A stretch of DNA of 64,000 bases from Siphonodentalium dalli (taxonomy: Eukaryota > Mollusca > Scaphopoda > Gadilida > Siphonodentaliidae). Positions 22,609-32,505 of this stretch are shown here, piece by piece. The stretch spans positions 2,174,001 through 2,238,000 of the forward strand of contig CP136061.1 of NCBI GenBank assembly GCA_032622095.1. The letters are read 5' to 3'. A program made the translations under genes and the position numbers. Below the pieces are notes generated by a model that worked only from the letters and a program-made list of their open reading frames with translations, did no database searches and had not been told where the DNA came from. Position 1 is the stretch's first letter; each line of letters starts with the position of its first letter.

Positions 22609-24158
22609 TGGATAGTTCAACCCTAAATCTCAATATCTTAACATGGAATGCTTCTGGTGCGAAATCTACTTCGTCATACCTCACTCAACTCGCAGCAAGC
22701 TGCCACTATGGAGTTCTCGGCATCTCAGAACATTGGCTAGATGCCAGCAACCTCCATTTCTTGGACAGTGTATCTTCTAGTTACGCGTCTGTTGCTCGAC
22801 CCGGTCGTGCTATACGAACGTCAAACGGCGGCTCCTTCACGAGAGATGGAGTAGCTATTCTTGTACGCAATGACATTGCTAGTGCATGTTCTGTTCCAAC
22901 TGTCATAAACAATGACAGACTTGTCGCAATACAGCTGAAATTCGACAACACATCTTATTTAAGCGTAATTCAAGTCTACCTCCCGAGCACCAACCACAGC
23001 GATGCATTCTTTAAGGAGTGTTTGGAGGACGTTGAGGGCACTGTTTATCAATTATCAGCCGATGGCCCAGTGATAGTAATGGGTGATTTGAACGCTCATC
23101 TGACGTTACATCTTTCTGATTCTATCCCAGAAACCCATAAAACGCGCAATGACTTACTCAAGAAGTTTCTTCAGAGGACTGACATGGATGCCGCTTCTAC
23201 TTCATCCAAACGAACTGGGGAACGATTCTCTTTTTTCCCGTTCGCTGCAACAGGATCACCGACGCTGATCGACCATGTACTTGTTTCCCATGTGCTGAGC
23301 GACTTAGTAGACAACTGTCATATCTTCAGTGACGATGCTCACAACACATCGTCTCATGTTCCTATTTCCTGCAACATACGCCTTCCTATATGGAACGTAA
23401 TGAATTCATTGCCGCATCAAAAGCGTGTATTTAACTGGAAACGTCTGAACCGGGAAGTGTACCATTCGTATCTCAGCAGTCGATACAGTATTGCCAATAA
23501 CATTGTACTAGCAAGTCCTGATGATGTTTCCACGATGTATGACCGCCTTGTCTCGGATCTGCTATCAGCATCGAAAGCAGCAGCGGGTTTTAAACATTTT
23601 CGAAAATGTCTGAAACCATTCTGGAAACCCGAATTGTCTTCTCTTCTGCAGATCTCAAAGCAAAACCGAACCAGATGGATGCGCAACGGTAAGGTTCACT
23701 CAGAACTGTCCTCGTCGTACGTTGAATACAAAGCTTCGAAACGTGACTTCCGCCGAGCATTCAGACAGGCAGGCATCCAACATGAACGCGACATGTTTGA
23801 TGAGTTGGAAAAATTCGCAACATGTGATCAGTCTTCGTTTTGGAAACTGGTCAATTCTGACAAATCAAAGCGCCCGAAACTATGTTCGACTATGGAATTC
23901 GAATGTACTACGACGAAAGACCCTAGCGACATTCTAAAAGGTTGGCAGAACTATTTCTCAACACTGTATTCATCTAACATTCATGCTGACCAATTCTTTG
24001 AGGCTGAGGTGGAATCAACTCTTCGAGATATCCTGAGCCCACTGCACAGATTACAATGCGGACATGTTCTCACATCCCATTTTAACCGACGAGATCATTA
24101 CTGTTATAAAATCGTTGAAACCTGGCAAATCTGGAGGGATAGACAGAGTCGTCAATGA
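22608..24158 (+). CDS. ORF2: LINE ORF2, 5' part: endonuclease and linker
   Basis: It starts at the ATG within TAATG (22608) and is open for 516 codons; the useful coding part ends near 24060, where the frame changes. Residues 8-260 form an exonuclease-endonuclease-phosphatase domain that nicks target DNA: Asn14 (TWNASG), Glu41 (ISEHW), Asp160/Asn162 (GDLNAH) and Asp222 (IDHVLV) are visible. The final block, usually SDHxP, reads SSHVP (residues 248-252), so the acidic residue of the Asp-His pair is absent. This is either a family trait or a disabling change. The rest is the linker leading to the reverse transcriptase. Confidence 0.85.
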   Translation: MDSSTLNLNILTWNASGAKSTSSYLTQLAASCHYGVLGISEHWLDASNLHFLDSVSSSYASVARPGRAIRTSNGGSFTRDGVAILVRNDIASACSVPTVINNDRLVAIQLKFDNTSYLSVIQVYLPSTNHSDAFFKECLEDVEGTVYQLSADGPVIVMGDLNAHLTLHLSDSIPETHKTRNDLLKKFLQRTDMDAASTSSKRTGERFSFFPFAATGSPTLIDHVLVSHVLSDLVDNCHIFSDDAHNTSSHVPISCNIRLPIWNVMNSLPHQKRVFNWKRLNREVYHSYLSSRYSIANNIVLASPDDVSTMYDRLVSDLLSASKAAAGFKHFRKCLKPFWKPELSSLLQISKQNRTRWMRNGKVHSELSSSYVEYKASKRDFRRAFRQAGIQHERDMFDELEKFATCDQSSFWKLVNSDKSKRPKLCSTMEFECTTTKDPSDILKGWQNYFSTLYSSNIHADQFFEAEVESTLRDILSPLHRLQCGHVLTSHFNRRDHYCYKIVETWQIWRDRQSRQ

Positions 24159-26094
24159 ACATTTGTTGTATGCTCCCACTGAACTCTACTGTGCATTGGC
24201 AAAACTCTTTAATGGCATTATCTCAATGGAATCAATACCAATACAGATGAAAATAGGATTAATTGTTCCCATCTTCAAAGGCGCTCCGAAACCTCAACAG
24301 AATCCCGACAGCTACCGAGCAATAACTCTACTATCCGTTATATATAAAGTGTTCGAAGGTGTATTACTGAACAGATTTCTAGTCAGCTCCATTATGTCTG
24401 GATTCCCGAGTTCTCTCCAAAATGGATTCCAAAAGGGAATTAGCTGCACAATGACTTCTTTCATCCTACAAGAAGCGATTAGTTACGCCGGTGACTTGGG
24501 ATCGAAAGCATACGTTTGTTTTTTAGACAGCCAGAAGGCGTTCGACAAACTGTGGCACTCCGGACTACTAGTCAAACTGCACAAAATAGGTATCCGTGGC
24601 AAAATACTTCGTGTCATATACGACATGCATCAGAACTGCGTGAGCAAAGTATTACACACTGGACATATATCAGAATCAATCACCATTTCACAAGGATCCC
24701 GTCAGGGGGCCGTGACGTCCCCGTTTTTTTATTTGGTCTACGTTAATGACCTTCTGCTGCGACTGGCACAGTCTAATCAGGGTGCATCCATACAAGGCAT
24801 ACAATGCGCTTGTCCTACGACAGCTGACGATATCGCACTAATTGCCATGAGTAAAAGCGGACTCGACGAAATGCTCGACGTGTGCCACGAATATAGTGTT
24901 AAATGGCGATTCAACTTCTCGATCACGAAAAGCCAAGTCGTCGTGTTCAACGAGTCAATACAGCGACATAATTCTGCAAACCGTTCGTGGACTCTAGGCA
25001 ACGATGTGATATCAGAAACGCAAGAGTGCACTCATCTCGGTATTCTCCAAGGAAAATTTAAGTGCGACGTGGTCCGTGCCGAATGCATGGCGGACAAGAT
25101 GAGACGAACATACTTTGCGCTAGTTGGACAGCGTACAACAAAATCGTGTTCTCCGATAACAATGGCAAAACTGATCTCATCCATCGTTCTCCCACGTGCT
25201 TTGTATGGGTGCGAATTGTTGCCTACACACAAAATGTCTGTTTTATGCACATTGGAAAGAGGATTCAGAACCTGCGTTAAAAACACACAGGCTGTTCCAT
25301 CCCGGACTAGGACAAATGTTGCCCTTGGTCTTCTTGGACTCTTACCTATAGAGCGAGAGATAGACATTCGAAAACTGTGCTTCCTCGAAAACCTAGTTCA
25401 CATTCCACGTAACCATGACGTTCCACTGAGGATTTTCCTAGTGAAAACATATCAGTATATGCTGTTCGATAGACTTGCTTCCGGTTTTGTATCTGAAATA
25501 TTTCCTATTCTAGAAAAATACGATCTAAAACATTACCTTCTAGAATTTTTAGACACTGGATCGTTCCCAGAGAAGGCACAGTGGAAGTTTTTAGTAAAGT
25601 CGCGGGTGTCGGACCTGTATACGAATCACTGGCAAACATCTGTATCACAAGATCATGATTTGTCGACATTCTATACGTGCCACCAGAACCCCAGAAAACC
25701 ATGGACAATCTGGCAGATACTCTCTGTCAATAGACAGTACGAGGTCCAGCTCAAACACCTTGCGCTGTTGTTGAACAAAACAACATACGTCAACAACAAA
25801 CTGTGTCGTTCTTGTGGACAAACTTATCCAAATGAACTGGTACACGTTCTGTTCGCATGCCAATCGATAGCGCTGCTACACTTTCGGAACATATATTGGG
25901 ACATAATTGTGAACAAATATGGAGTGAACATTTACCTCTTATTGAGCAATCTAACTGATAATCAATTTATCTCGCTGATTTTAGGGAATGAGGACACTTG
26001 CGCAGACTCGGAATTGTTTTCGGGGTATAGCAATTTTATTGTGGACACATCGACACTCCTAATACATGCCTGCAAGTTAGTTACCGGTAACTGA
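24064..26094 (+). CDS. ORF2: LINE ORF2, 3' part: reverse transcriptase and C-terminus
   Basis: 676 codons in the +1 frame relative to the 5' part; true coding begins shortly before 24064. Reverse transcriptase blocks are in order: LKPGKSGGIDRVVNEHL, SYRAITLLSVIYKVFEG, NGFQKGISC, VCFLDSQKAFDKLWH, SQGSRQGAVTSP and TADDIALIA (catalytic ADD at residues 254-256, about 24823-24831; Thr where most families have Tyr or Phe). A C-x2-C-x9-H-x4-C motif near 25804-25860 is the zinc-knuckle-like tail seen in many LINEs. The shift from the upstream frame needs one extra base (or two missing) within about 24010-24063; no obvious slippery site is seen, so a mutation or assembly error is more likely than programmed shifting. 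Confidence 0.87.
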   Translation: MFSHPILTDEIITVIKSLKPGKSGGIDRVVNEHLLYAPTELYCALAKLFNGIISMESIPIQMKIGLIVPIFKGAPKPQQNPDSYRAITLLSVIYKVFEGVLLNRFLVSSIMSGFPSSLQNGFQKGISCTMTSFILQEAISYAGDLGSKAYVCFLDSQKAFDKLWHSGLLVKLHKIGIRGKILRVIYDMHQNCVSKVLHTGHISESITISQGSRQGAVTSPFFYLVYVNDLLLRLAQSNQGASIQGIQCACPTTADDIALIAMSKSGLDEMLDVCHEYSVKWRFNFSITKSQVVVFNESIQRHNSANRSWTLGNDVISETQECTHLGILQGKFKCDVVRAECMADKMRRTYFALVGQRTTKSCSPITMAKLISSIVLPRALYGCELLPTHKMSVLCTLERGFRTCVKNTQAVPSRTRTNVALGLLGLLPIEREIDIRKLCFLENLVHIPRNHDVPLRIFLVKTYQYMLFDRLASGFVSEIFPILEKYDLKHYLLEFLDTGSFPEKAQWKFLVKSRVSDLYTNHWQTSVSQDHDLSTFYTCHQNPRKPWTIWQILSVNRQYEVQLKHLALLLNKTTYVNNKLCRSCGQTYPNELVHVLFACQSIALLHFRNIYWDIIVNKYGVNIYLLLSNLTDNQFISLILGNEDTCADSELFSGYSNFIVDTSTLLIHACKLVTGN

Positions 26095-26272
26095 ATGTAG
26101 CTGTACCGTCACTGTAAATAGCTGATTAACTCCATGAGTGCACGAGGCTTCAGTACAGTGACACTTGTTGACCATACCACAATATGTATATATTTATCAT
26201 TTATGTGTAAGACTGTACATTATTTGTATAATATCCGTATAAGAACATACAATACTCTCCTCGATGGAGGCT

Positions 26273-26278
26273 AATAAA
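26273..26278 (+). promoter_or_regulatory. LINE polyadenylation signal
   Basis: AATAAA 16 bp before the 3' end of the element and about 180 bp after the ORF2 stop. It marks the mature 3' end just at the start of direct repeat copy 2. Confidence 0.7.
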
Positions 26279-26294
26279 GAATATACATCTTAAT

Positions 26295-27207
26295 AGTATT
26301 CAGGATCGAGGCAAACCGTTTGTTCTTGAATAATCCAAGTCTGCTTGTAGGTAAACCAGCTGGGATTTTATGATAGCGAAATGCTGTTTACGCCCCGAGA
26401 CCATCAATGACTAGTTTTACACCCATGCCTGGTGAAGGGAATTGTTGTACATTGTACTCGCTGTTACTCACCAAGTCATTACATGATGCTATATATATCA
26501 GGACAGAGTAAACAGTTTCCATTAGCAACTGTTTTGGAGTTCCGAACAAATAACATATTTGCTACGGAATAAAACAGTGTATTTTCACAATTAGATACAT
26601 TCTCTGGTGGTATTATGTGAGTTGGTCACTAACCCGTACAAACAGCATATCCCAATATCCCAGATGGTTCACATATGAATAGACTTTGGACTTTTTCGTG
26701 GGATGACAAATCTCTACAGCACATGACTAAATCAAGTCCGGGCACGTTTTTGTCCAACGCTGTAATATATATGCATTACTATAGGTGTAATTGGAATGCT
26801 TTATATGATGGAATAAGCTCACATTTTCTGATCATAAAGCCGCTCAGTAAAACCGAAACATGTTTTTTGGAAGCTATTACCAAATCTACAAATTGATAAT
26901 TTGGGGTTCAATCTGTGATGTTTGTTAGCCGTACACAAAGGCTAACGACAGGAAACCCTTGCTTCACACATACATTCCAGATCGAGCATGACAAAGACTT
27001 GCTTCTAACACATTTGACTGGTGTAACTTTCCGGAAGTGACATTAACTATCAAACGAACGTAGGTGACTGTCTTTTGTGTTGGATGTAGGCTACTAACTT
27101 GTTTCACAGCTGTCTCCATCCCAATACTGGTTAGCACTATCAGCACATTTACAGACGCCTCCTTGACACGACAGCAACGCAGCACATTGGTTTTCCACAT
27201 ATGGATT
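26295..27207. repeat. 913-bp direct repeat, copy 2 (3' side of LINE)
   Basis: Second copy of 20289-21201, about 99.5% identical by eye. It is followed directly by unrelated repeat sequence ('gaattttgaaatccaagatggcc'). Confidence 0.95.
27099..27207 (-). pseudogene. Second copy of the Cys-rich exon, upstream end altered
   Basis: Same frame and donor as the exon at 21093 (QCAALLSCQGCVCKCADSAS, then the YWDGDSCET end). The sequence diverges upstream of 27207 and runs into a dispersed repeat with no convincing acceptor. It is either the original exon, later damaged by the neighbouring repeat, or a duplicate created with the LINE insertion. Confidence 0.5.
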
Positions 27208-27464
27208 GAATTTTGAAATCCAAGATGGCCACTGGCGGCCATGTTTTTTTTCCGAATGATCCCAAAATTAATAATCTGGTCTAAATGTTGATGTCAACAG
27301 CTATGACAAATTTCATAATGATCCGACCAAAGGTACGACCTGTAGCCTGCATTGTTGACGCCTTACGTACACACATACACACGGACGACAAAGCCATGGC
27401 AATAGCTCAAACTTTACAAAGTAAAGTTGAGCTAAAAATAGGGGTGGGGATGTTTGGATCTCTA
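27208..27464. repeat. Dispersed repeat fragment
   Basis: It includes 'tccaagatggccactggcgg', a stretch on 'atgatccgaccaaaggtacg', a CACA-rich spacer and a terminal inverted pair 'agctcaactttac/gtaaagttgagct' near 27404-27434. I take it as the end of a mobile repeat. Confidence 0.5.
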
Positions 27465-28005
27465 GTTTAACGACATTTTTCGGTCTTTGCAATTTAACGA
27501 CATTTTCGGTCTTTAACAGTTTAATGGGGGCCCCCCGGTGGTCCAGTCGGTAGAGTGCCAGGTAAATTACGTCGTCCCAGGCCGTCCAGCGCTGACGAAG
27601 CTGGTTCGAACCCCACCATAGGGAGGGTGACCGGAATCGTGTATTTGGGCAAGTTTGTCAATTGCTTTCCGGGGGTCGGTGGTTTCTACACGCAGTGTAA
27701 CAACTTCCCGGTGAAATTGAACCTCTGCGTGGTCTTTCCTCCACCCGTAAAATTGACAACGTCGTGTGTGGCCTAGCGGCTAGAATGACGATAAACCCTA
27801 ATAAACAACAGCAACAACAATTAATAGTTTAATGACATTTTTCGGTCTTTATAATATCTCAAGATATAGGGGGTATTTGGATCTCTAGTTTAACGACATT
27901 TTTCGGTCTTTATAGTTTAACGACATTTTTCGGTCTTTAATATCTCAAGATAGAGGGGCCCTTAGGGGGTATTTGGATCTCTAGTTTAACGACATTTTTC
28001 GGTCT
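27465..28005. repeat. Array of an approximately 25-bp motif, interrupted by a SINE
   Basis: 'gtttaa(c/t)gacattttt(c)gg' plus 'tcttt' occurs about six times (near 27465, 27490, 27518/27826, 27887, 27914, 27980), with 'ggtatttggatctcta' preceding some copies. The SINE at 27527-27825 splits one copy. Confidence 0.88.
27527..27825 (+). mobile_element. tRNA-derived SINE
   Basis: It has a tRNA-like head with A box (about 27539-27557, 'ggtccagtcggtagagtg') and B box (about 27602-27614, 'ggttcgaacccc'), a central body, and a tail 'taaaccctaataaacaa' plus (CAA)n. The flanking 9-bp target-site duplication 'agtttaatg' is at 27518-27526 and 27826-27834. RNA polymerase III would start at the head. It shares head type and tail with the SINE at 61535-61847. 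Confidence 0.9.
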
Positions 28006-28740
28006 TTGATAGCAAAATGGAAGAAGTACATATTTGGAAGATGTGGTGGCCCTAAAAAGGAAAGTTGTTTGGTGGTCTTGAAATGCAGTTTTTCTTAACA
28101 GTCTTCCTTGATTAAAGTGATGTGAAACACTCCGGCAGACACCGGGCAGAGTGATCAAATAAATAGAAATTAAGAATAATCTTTCTCAAAGTAGTTATTT
28201 GTTACGAATATTAATCCAAATGGATGTTACACAACGTCATTCTTATATATTAGTTAAATGCAATGACTCTCGATGGCAAAATGATTTTTGTTTAATTACA
28301 GCCGATAGTTGCGCCCCGAATCGAGATGTAAATATTTACAATTTGGAGTAGTTCAGACGATGTTCTATATGAAGTGGTGTGGTAGATCTTTTTGAAAATT
28401 TTCAGTGATGTTAGTAGAATGATAACATTCCCCACGTTGGAAAAGTGCCTGAGCACTAACTTATCAATTTCTCGCTCCCGAAAAAGTCCATAATATGTCT
28501 TTAAACATATATATAAATCTCCGAAAACAAAAATTCTAAAGCATTAAACGATTTGCTATATTTCCACTAGGGCATATATTTTATCTGATTTTGCGAGAAT
28601 CCATATATACTTTTTCATGAGAATCCAGGGTAATTTGCGAGAATCTAGATTTGGATTCTCGCCGAAATATAAGCCCAGATTTCACTCTGAAGTGTGCCTA
28701 AATGGCATAAATTGTACCTTGGTTCCCATGTTCGCTATAA
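28006..28740. other. No gene recognised
   Basis: AT-rich; the phrase 'gagaatcc/gagaatct' recurs several times near 28600-28665. Nothing else seen. Confidence 0.4.
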
Positions 28741-28900
28741 ACTAGCTTGAAATTCGCAAACCAATGACTTTTTTTTCTTCAGAAAATTTACATTTTTATG
28801 ACTCGCGACATAAATTGTCACCAATAAAAACAAATTTGATTCATCGTGGAAATTAGTCGGTGACTATAAATAATGTCACCATTCAACTGAATGTTGTTGA
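28741..28900. repeat. 160-bp direct repeat, copy a
   Basis: Starts 'actagcttgaaatt' and ends 'ctgaatgttgttga'. It matches 29305-29463 with about 90% identity; a shorter third copy of the start is at 29644-29690. Confidence 0.9.
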
Positions 28901-28951
28901 ATTCTATTGAGATGTGGAGCAGACAATATATTGGGAGGCTCGGAGGCTCCA

Positions 28952-29196
28952 TAGCATGAGGCCCCCACCCCCTTTTTCGTATGCCGTATTCCATGCCCTG
29001 TTATGAGGTACGCCGTATTCCGGCCCCTCTGTTAGGAGGCATTCGGTATTCCAAAAATACCGTATTCGTACGCCGACCTTCCAAAAAATGAAGTTTTCAT
29101 ATATTTTTATGTATTCCATATGGTATTCCGCATTCCAACTTCTGTGTTAAGTGGTATTCCGTATTCCATGGGGGTGGGGGTGGGGGCCTCTAGCAT
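28952..29196. repeat. 'gtattcc' repeat block with inverted C-rich ends
   Basis: It begins 'gaggcccccaccccc' and ends with the complement 'gggggtgggggcctc'. The interior has about ten copies of 'ccgtattcc/ggtattcc'-like phrases. It may be a small mobile element whose interior is an irregular minisatellite. It lies between direct repeat copies a and b. Confidence 0.65.
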
Positions 29197-29304
29197 CTGC
29201 TCCTCAATCCTTACCAGATGTCAGTAAAAGTTTCCCATTTCATTATTTCAGTTCTTTAGCAATTAATCTTAATCATTATATGTAATGCCCTGACCATGCT
29301 CAAT

Positions 29305-29463
29305 ACTAGCTTGAAATTGGCGAAACAATGAATTTTTTTTCTTCAGAAAATTAACATTTTTATGACTCCCGACATAATTGTCATCAATAAAAACAAATTT
29401 TATTCATCGTGGAAGTTAGTCGGTGACTATAAATAATGTCACCATTCAACTGAATGTTGTTGA
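29305..29463. repeat. 160-bp direct repeat, copy b
   Basis: Second copy of 28741-28900, 564 bp downstream. Confidence 0.9.
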
Positions 29464-29643
29464 GCATATTTCAACCAATTTTGGAAGTTTAAATGAATAT
29501 TTTCTTCACACTAAAAGTCAATTGACAAATTTCAGGATTTTAGCCTGCTTCGTTGGGACCAAATATTTGTTGCGCACACTGAAGGAACGTCTACCATCAC
29601 TCGATAGGCCAGATTATGCCCTGACCATGCTATAAAGTATTAA

Positions 29644-29690
29644 ACTAGCTTGAAATTGGCAAAACTATGAATTTTTTTGGTTGAACAAAT
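29644..29690. repeat. Direct repeat, partial copy c
   Basis: 'actagcttgaaattggc' and 'tatgaatttttt' match the start of copies a and b; the homology then stops. Confidence 0.65.
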
Positions 29691-30993
29691 TTACATGGGA
29701 ATCTCCATAGAAAACGGTTATATTTCGATAAAAACGAAAGTAATGCGAAATGAAAGTCGGCACTGGCCAGAATTGTGCAGAATAACATATGAGTCAAGTT
29801 ATATGCGAATATTTGACCGCATTCGATTAAATAGTCTCGTATTTAAGGAATCAATGGCGCTCGGACATGTGGAAATTTTTTCCGTCGCACTCGCAGACTG
29901 TACTCAGGTACCACCGGAATAAGGCGGAATTGTGAAATGTAAACACGCATTACCTTTTGTGAGAATAACACAAGCGCAGACTTGATCAAAGTAATGCAAT
30001 ACACAACAACAAATAGGATAAAACGGATATAAACACGGTATAAGTGAGAATAAACGTGGAAACAGATGACAACATTTCTTCGGTTATTCGGCAAAACGGA
30101 AGATTTATGGTCACTAAAAAGTGTACTCCGGCCCCGGCTCGACTCGGAGAAAATGTGTGAAATACCAAGCAATAATCTTAACATAAAAGTCAGAAATATT
30201 TTCATGATCGAACTGCGGACCTGATAATTATCGAAATATGTAGTCGAAATAATTTTAAAGTAGTTAATCACACGATTTAGACATTAACACACTCTTAAAG
30301 ACGAAATACACGACCATCTAATGTCATTATTTAACTGCGTCGGTGTTGTTGTTATCAATCGTTTATTGCTTCGTTTTTAGTAAGACCATTGTATCTGTTT
30401 TGCGCATGCGCAAGTCACTTTCCATATTTGGAATTTCCATATATGGGATTTGTGTTAACCTGAATACCGATCAATCCATTACAAACAAATTACCACGCAA
30501 TTATCTTAGCATAAAAATATATTGTAATTTATGCAACTACGACCCTGGTAACTCTGATAACTAATAAAATATACCGGGCAATTCATTTTAAGATTGTTAT
30601 TTGACTTTGCTTTAGGTATATATACACTCTTAAACGCACATAAACGACCCATTGGCGTTAAATTAAATATACTCGGTATTTATTATATTAATTTTGTATT
30701 GCTCAGTATAGAGTTAGACCCTTGACACCTGTCAATATATTTGGGCTGAATTCATATGATGCGGTATTATTCCTCGAAATAAACAACAAAGCCGTCGTTA
30801 CTTCGAAATGTCGTTTGGGCTAACATTTACACAAATCCTCCGTGTGTTCTCCTCAATTGACACACAGGTTCTCAGTCGACACACAGGTTATCCCAGAAAC
30901 AGGTGTGAAATAAACACCCAAGGTTTGGGTGAAATAAAACTGGTTATGCCAATAGACAGTTTGAAAGAATATATATTCAGACATAACAAAAGC
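29691..30993. other. No gene recognised
   Basis: Overlapping open frames on the minus strand (29843-30271) have no motif and no neighbouring splice signals. Otherwise AT-rich and featureless. Confidence 0.4.
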
Positions 30994-31090
30994 TAACGTC
31001 AAGAAAACCTTGCTGAATACATAAATTCCAGAACGAGAATAACGAACACTTGCTACTGACATATTTCGCTGGCGTAACATGTATTATTAC
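30994..31090 (-). repeat. Diverged copy of part of the 913-bp repeat
   Basis: Matches 20936-21032 (and 26942-27038) at moderate identity, including 'ttacgcca' versus 'ttacacca' and 'tctggaat'. Read on the minus strand, both keep an open frame with VTP(A/V)K and W-N-x-C. It may be a duplicated exon or only shared repeat sequence. Confidence 0.5.
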
Positions 31091-31579
31091 GCCACAAGAT
31101 ATTCTGTGGTTCAGTTTGGGACTATGGTCCAGTGGGCGAATATATTTTGTGTGTGTACCTTACTCAATCGTACCGATAGAATCGCGTAGATGCTGAATTT
31201 GCAAAGTTAACGCCACCGGTGTATAATATGTTTTTGAAAATAGGACTCAATCGTATCGATAGTCAGGACAGGCTGAAATTGTAAACTTAAAGTCACCGGT
31301 GTAATAATATGTTCTTGAAAATATAAATAATCTGATAGCCTGAACATAATGTACAACCCATTGGGAGCCGCAGGTCTAGTGAAGTGAATTATGGGTAATT
31401 TTAATTGGAGTGCGCATGTCTGTTCTGTTGAATCGAGACTTGGAGTAACCGCCATCTTTAATTTTCTAATTACCGAAAAGTCGAGAAGTAATGGCTCCCA
31501 GCCCCCCCCCCCCCCCACACGGGCGGGAATCGATATCGATATGACAGCGGCTGACTAACTGTCAATGCAAGGTACAGTG

Positions 31580-31695
31580 AAAGGTCACAGGTTAAATGTA
31601 CTCAGGTTAAATGAACTCAAAATGTCATCAGCCATGCGCAGCGAACGGTCAGAGGTTAAATGTACTCAAGGTTAAATGAACTGAAAGGTCATCGG
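31580..31695. repeat. Tandem duplication of about 71 bp
   Basis: 'aggttaaatgtactca' followed by 'ggttaaatgaact' occurs twice. A C-run (31503-31516) precedes it. Confidence 0.75.
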
Positions 31696-31784
31696 CCGTA
31701 TAATTAAATATTTTGAATCCAAAATAGTACGGTGATCAAGTCAAAATTGTATCGTATAAACAATGCGTTGGTACCGATGGATGT

Positions 31785-31860
31785 ATCGCGACTCGACTCG
31801 TGTTCGTGGTCATATAGGCCCTATATAACCTATGGTCACGAAAACGAGCAGAGTCGCGAT
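31785..31860. repeat. Hairpin (about 32-bp arms)
   Basis: Left arm 'atcgcgactcgactcgtgtt…' and right arm '…gagcagagtcgcgat' are inverted copies with a few mismatches around a loop of about 10 bp. Confidence 0.85.
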
Positions 31861-32129
31861 ATCTGATAGAATTCGAGGAATCGTACATTCACTTTCAATA
31901 GTATAGATTCACTGCAATCTGCCGCGGATTTCCCAAAATTAAGGCTACTTTCATAGTTTTTCCGAATTTCCACTTTCACTTTTCACTTTTACCACGCAAA
32001 GCGACCTTAGTTGACACATATATATGGCACACTGGCTGAGTCCATGGTAAATAGTTTATGTAGCATTGCTTCTTTCATTTAATTAAAGCTCACCTCGTTA
32101 AAACGCATGTCAATCGTATTTGTTTACAA

Positions 32130-32230
32130 ATTGCATTGGGTGCGACGTTTTGCAGTAGGTCCCTATTTGCGGATGTCACTATGCGGAAGTCCCAGAATTC
32201 GCGGAGTTCCCCTAAAATGGGCGATATATG
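32130..32230. repeat. Dispersed repeat shared with 56060-56140 (opposite orientation)
   Basis: 'gcagtaggtccctatttgcg' and 'ttcgcggagttcccctaaaa' occur here and, reverse-complemented, at 56083-56140. The two phrases resemble each other's complement, suggesting a small repeat or MITE family. Confidence 0.65.
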
Positions 32231-32453
32231 TATATTATAATGAGGGAACGGGTGTGTATATGTCAATTGATACGTAGTTTAAACAAATAACGACACGATC
32301 ATCATAATAGAGGTCTGTTCTATCAATTATATATCCCCGAGTTCACTTGGTGCAAATCAAACGGCGATAAATATTCTCGTGTGCCAGAATGACTCTTTAA
32401 AGTTGTGAAAAAGATGAATATTTATTAGATGTTATTTAACAAGTCAATCAAAT

Positions 32454-32505
32454 AATATTATTCATTAGTTAGCGCCTATATTAGCGCTAACTAATGAATA
32501 ATATT
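32454..32505. repeat. Hairpin (22-bp perfect arms)
   Basis: 'aatattattcattagttagc' plus gc is followed after 8 bp by its perfect complement. Confidence 0.92.

Larger units (their letters stand above)
21202..26294 (+). mobile_element. Nearly intact APE-type non-LTR retrotransposon (LINE)
   Basis: An element of about 5.09 kb with two open frames: ORF1 (21253-22608) and ORF2 (22608-26094) carrying an apurinic-like endonuclease, reverse transcriptase and a C-terminal zinc-knuckle-like motif. A short 3' UTR has AATAAA at 26273 and the element ends '...catcttaa' with no long poly(A). It lies precisely between two 913-bp direct repeats. The domain order is that of the Jockey/I/CR1 group; the exact clade needs a tree. 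Apart from one reading-frame break in ORF2 it is free of stops, so it is a young insertion. It is antisense to the phosphatase exons. Confidence 0.92.

Noticed and set aside
27527-27620. Possible tRNA gene
   Set aside because: A and B boxes are present, but the head does not fold into a full cloverleaf as read, and the unit continues into a SINE body with tail and target duplication.
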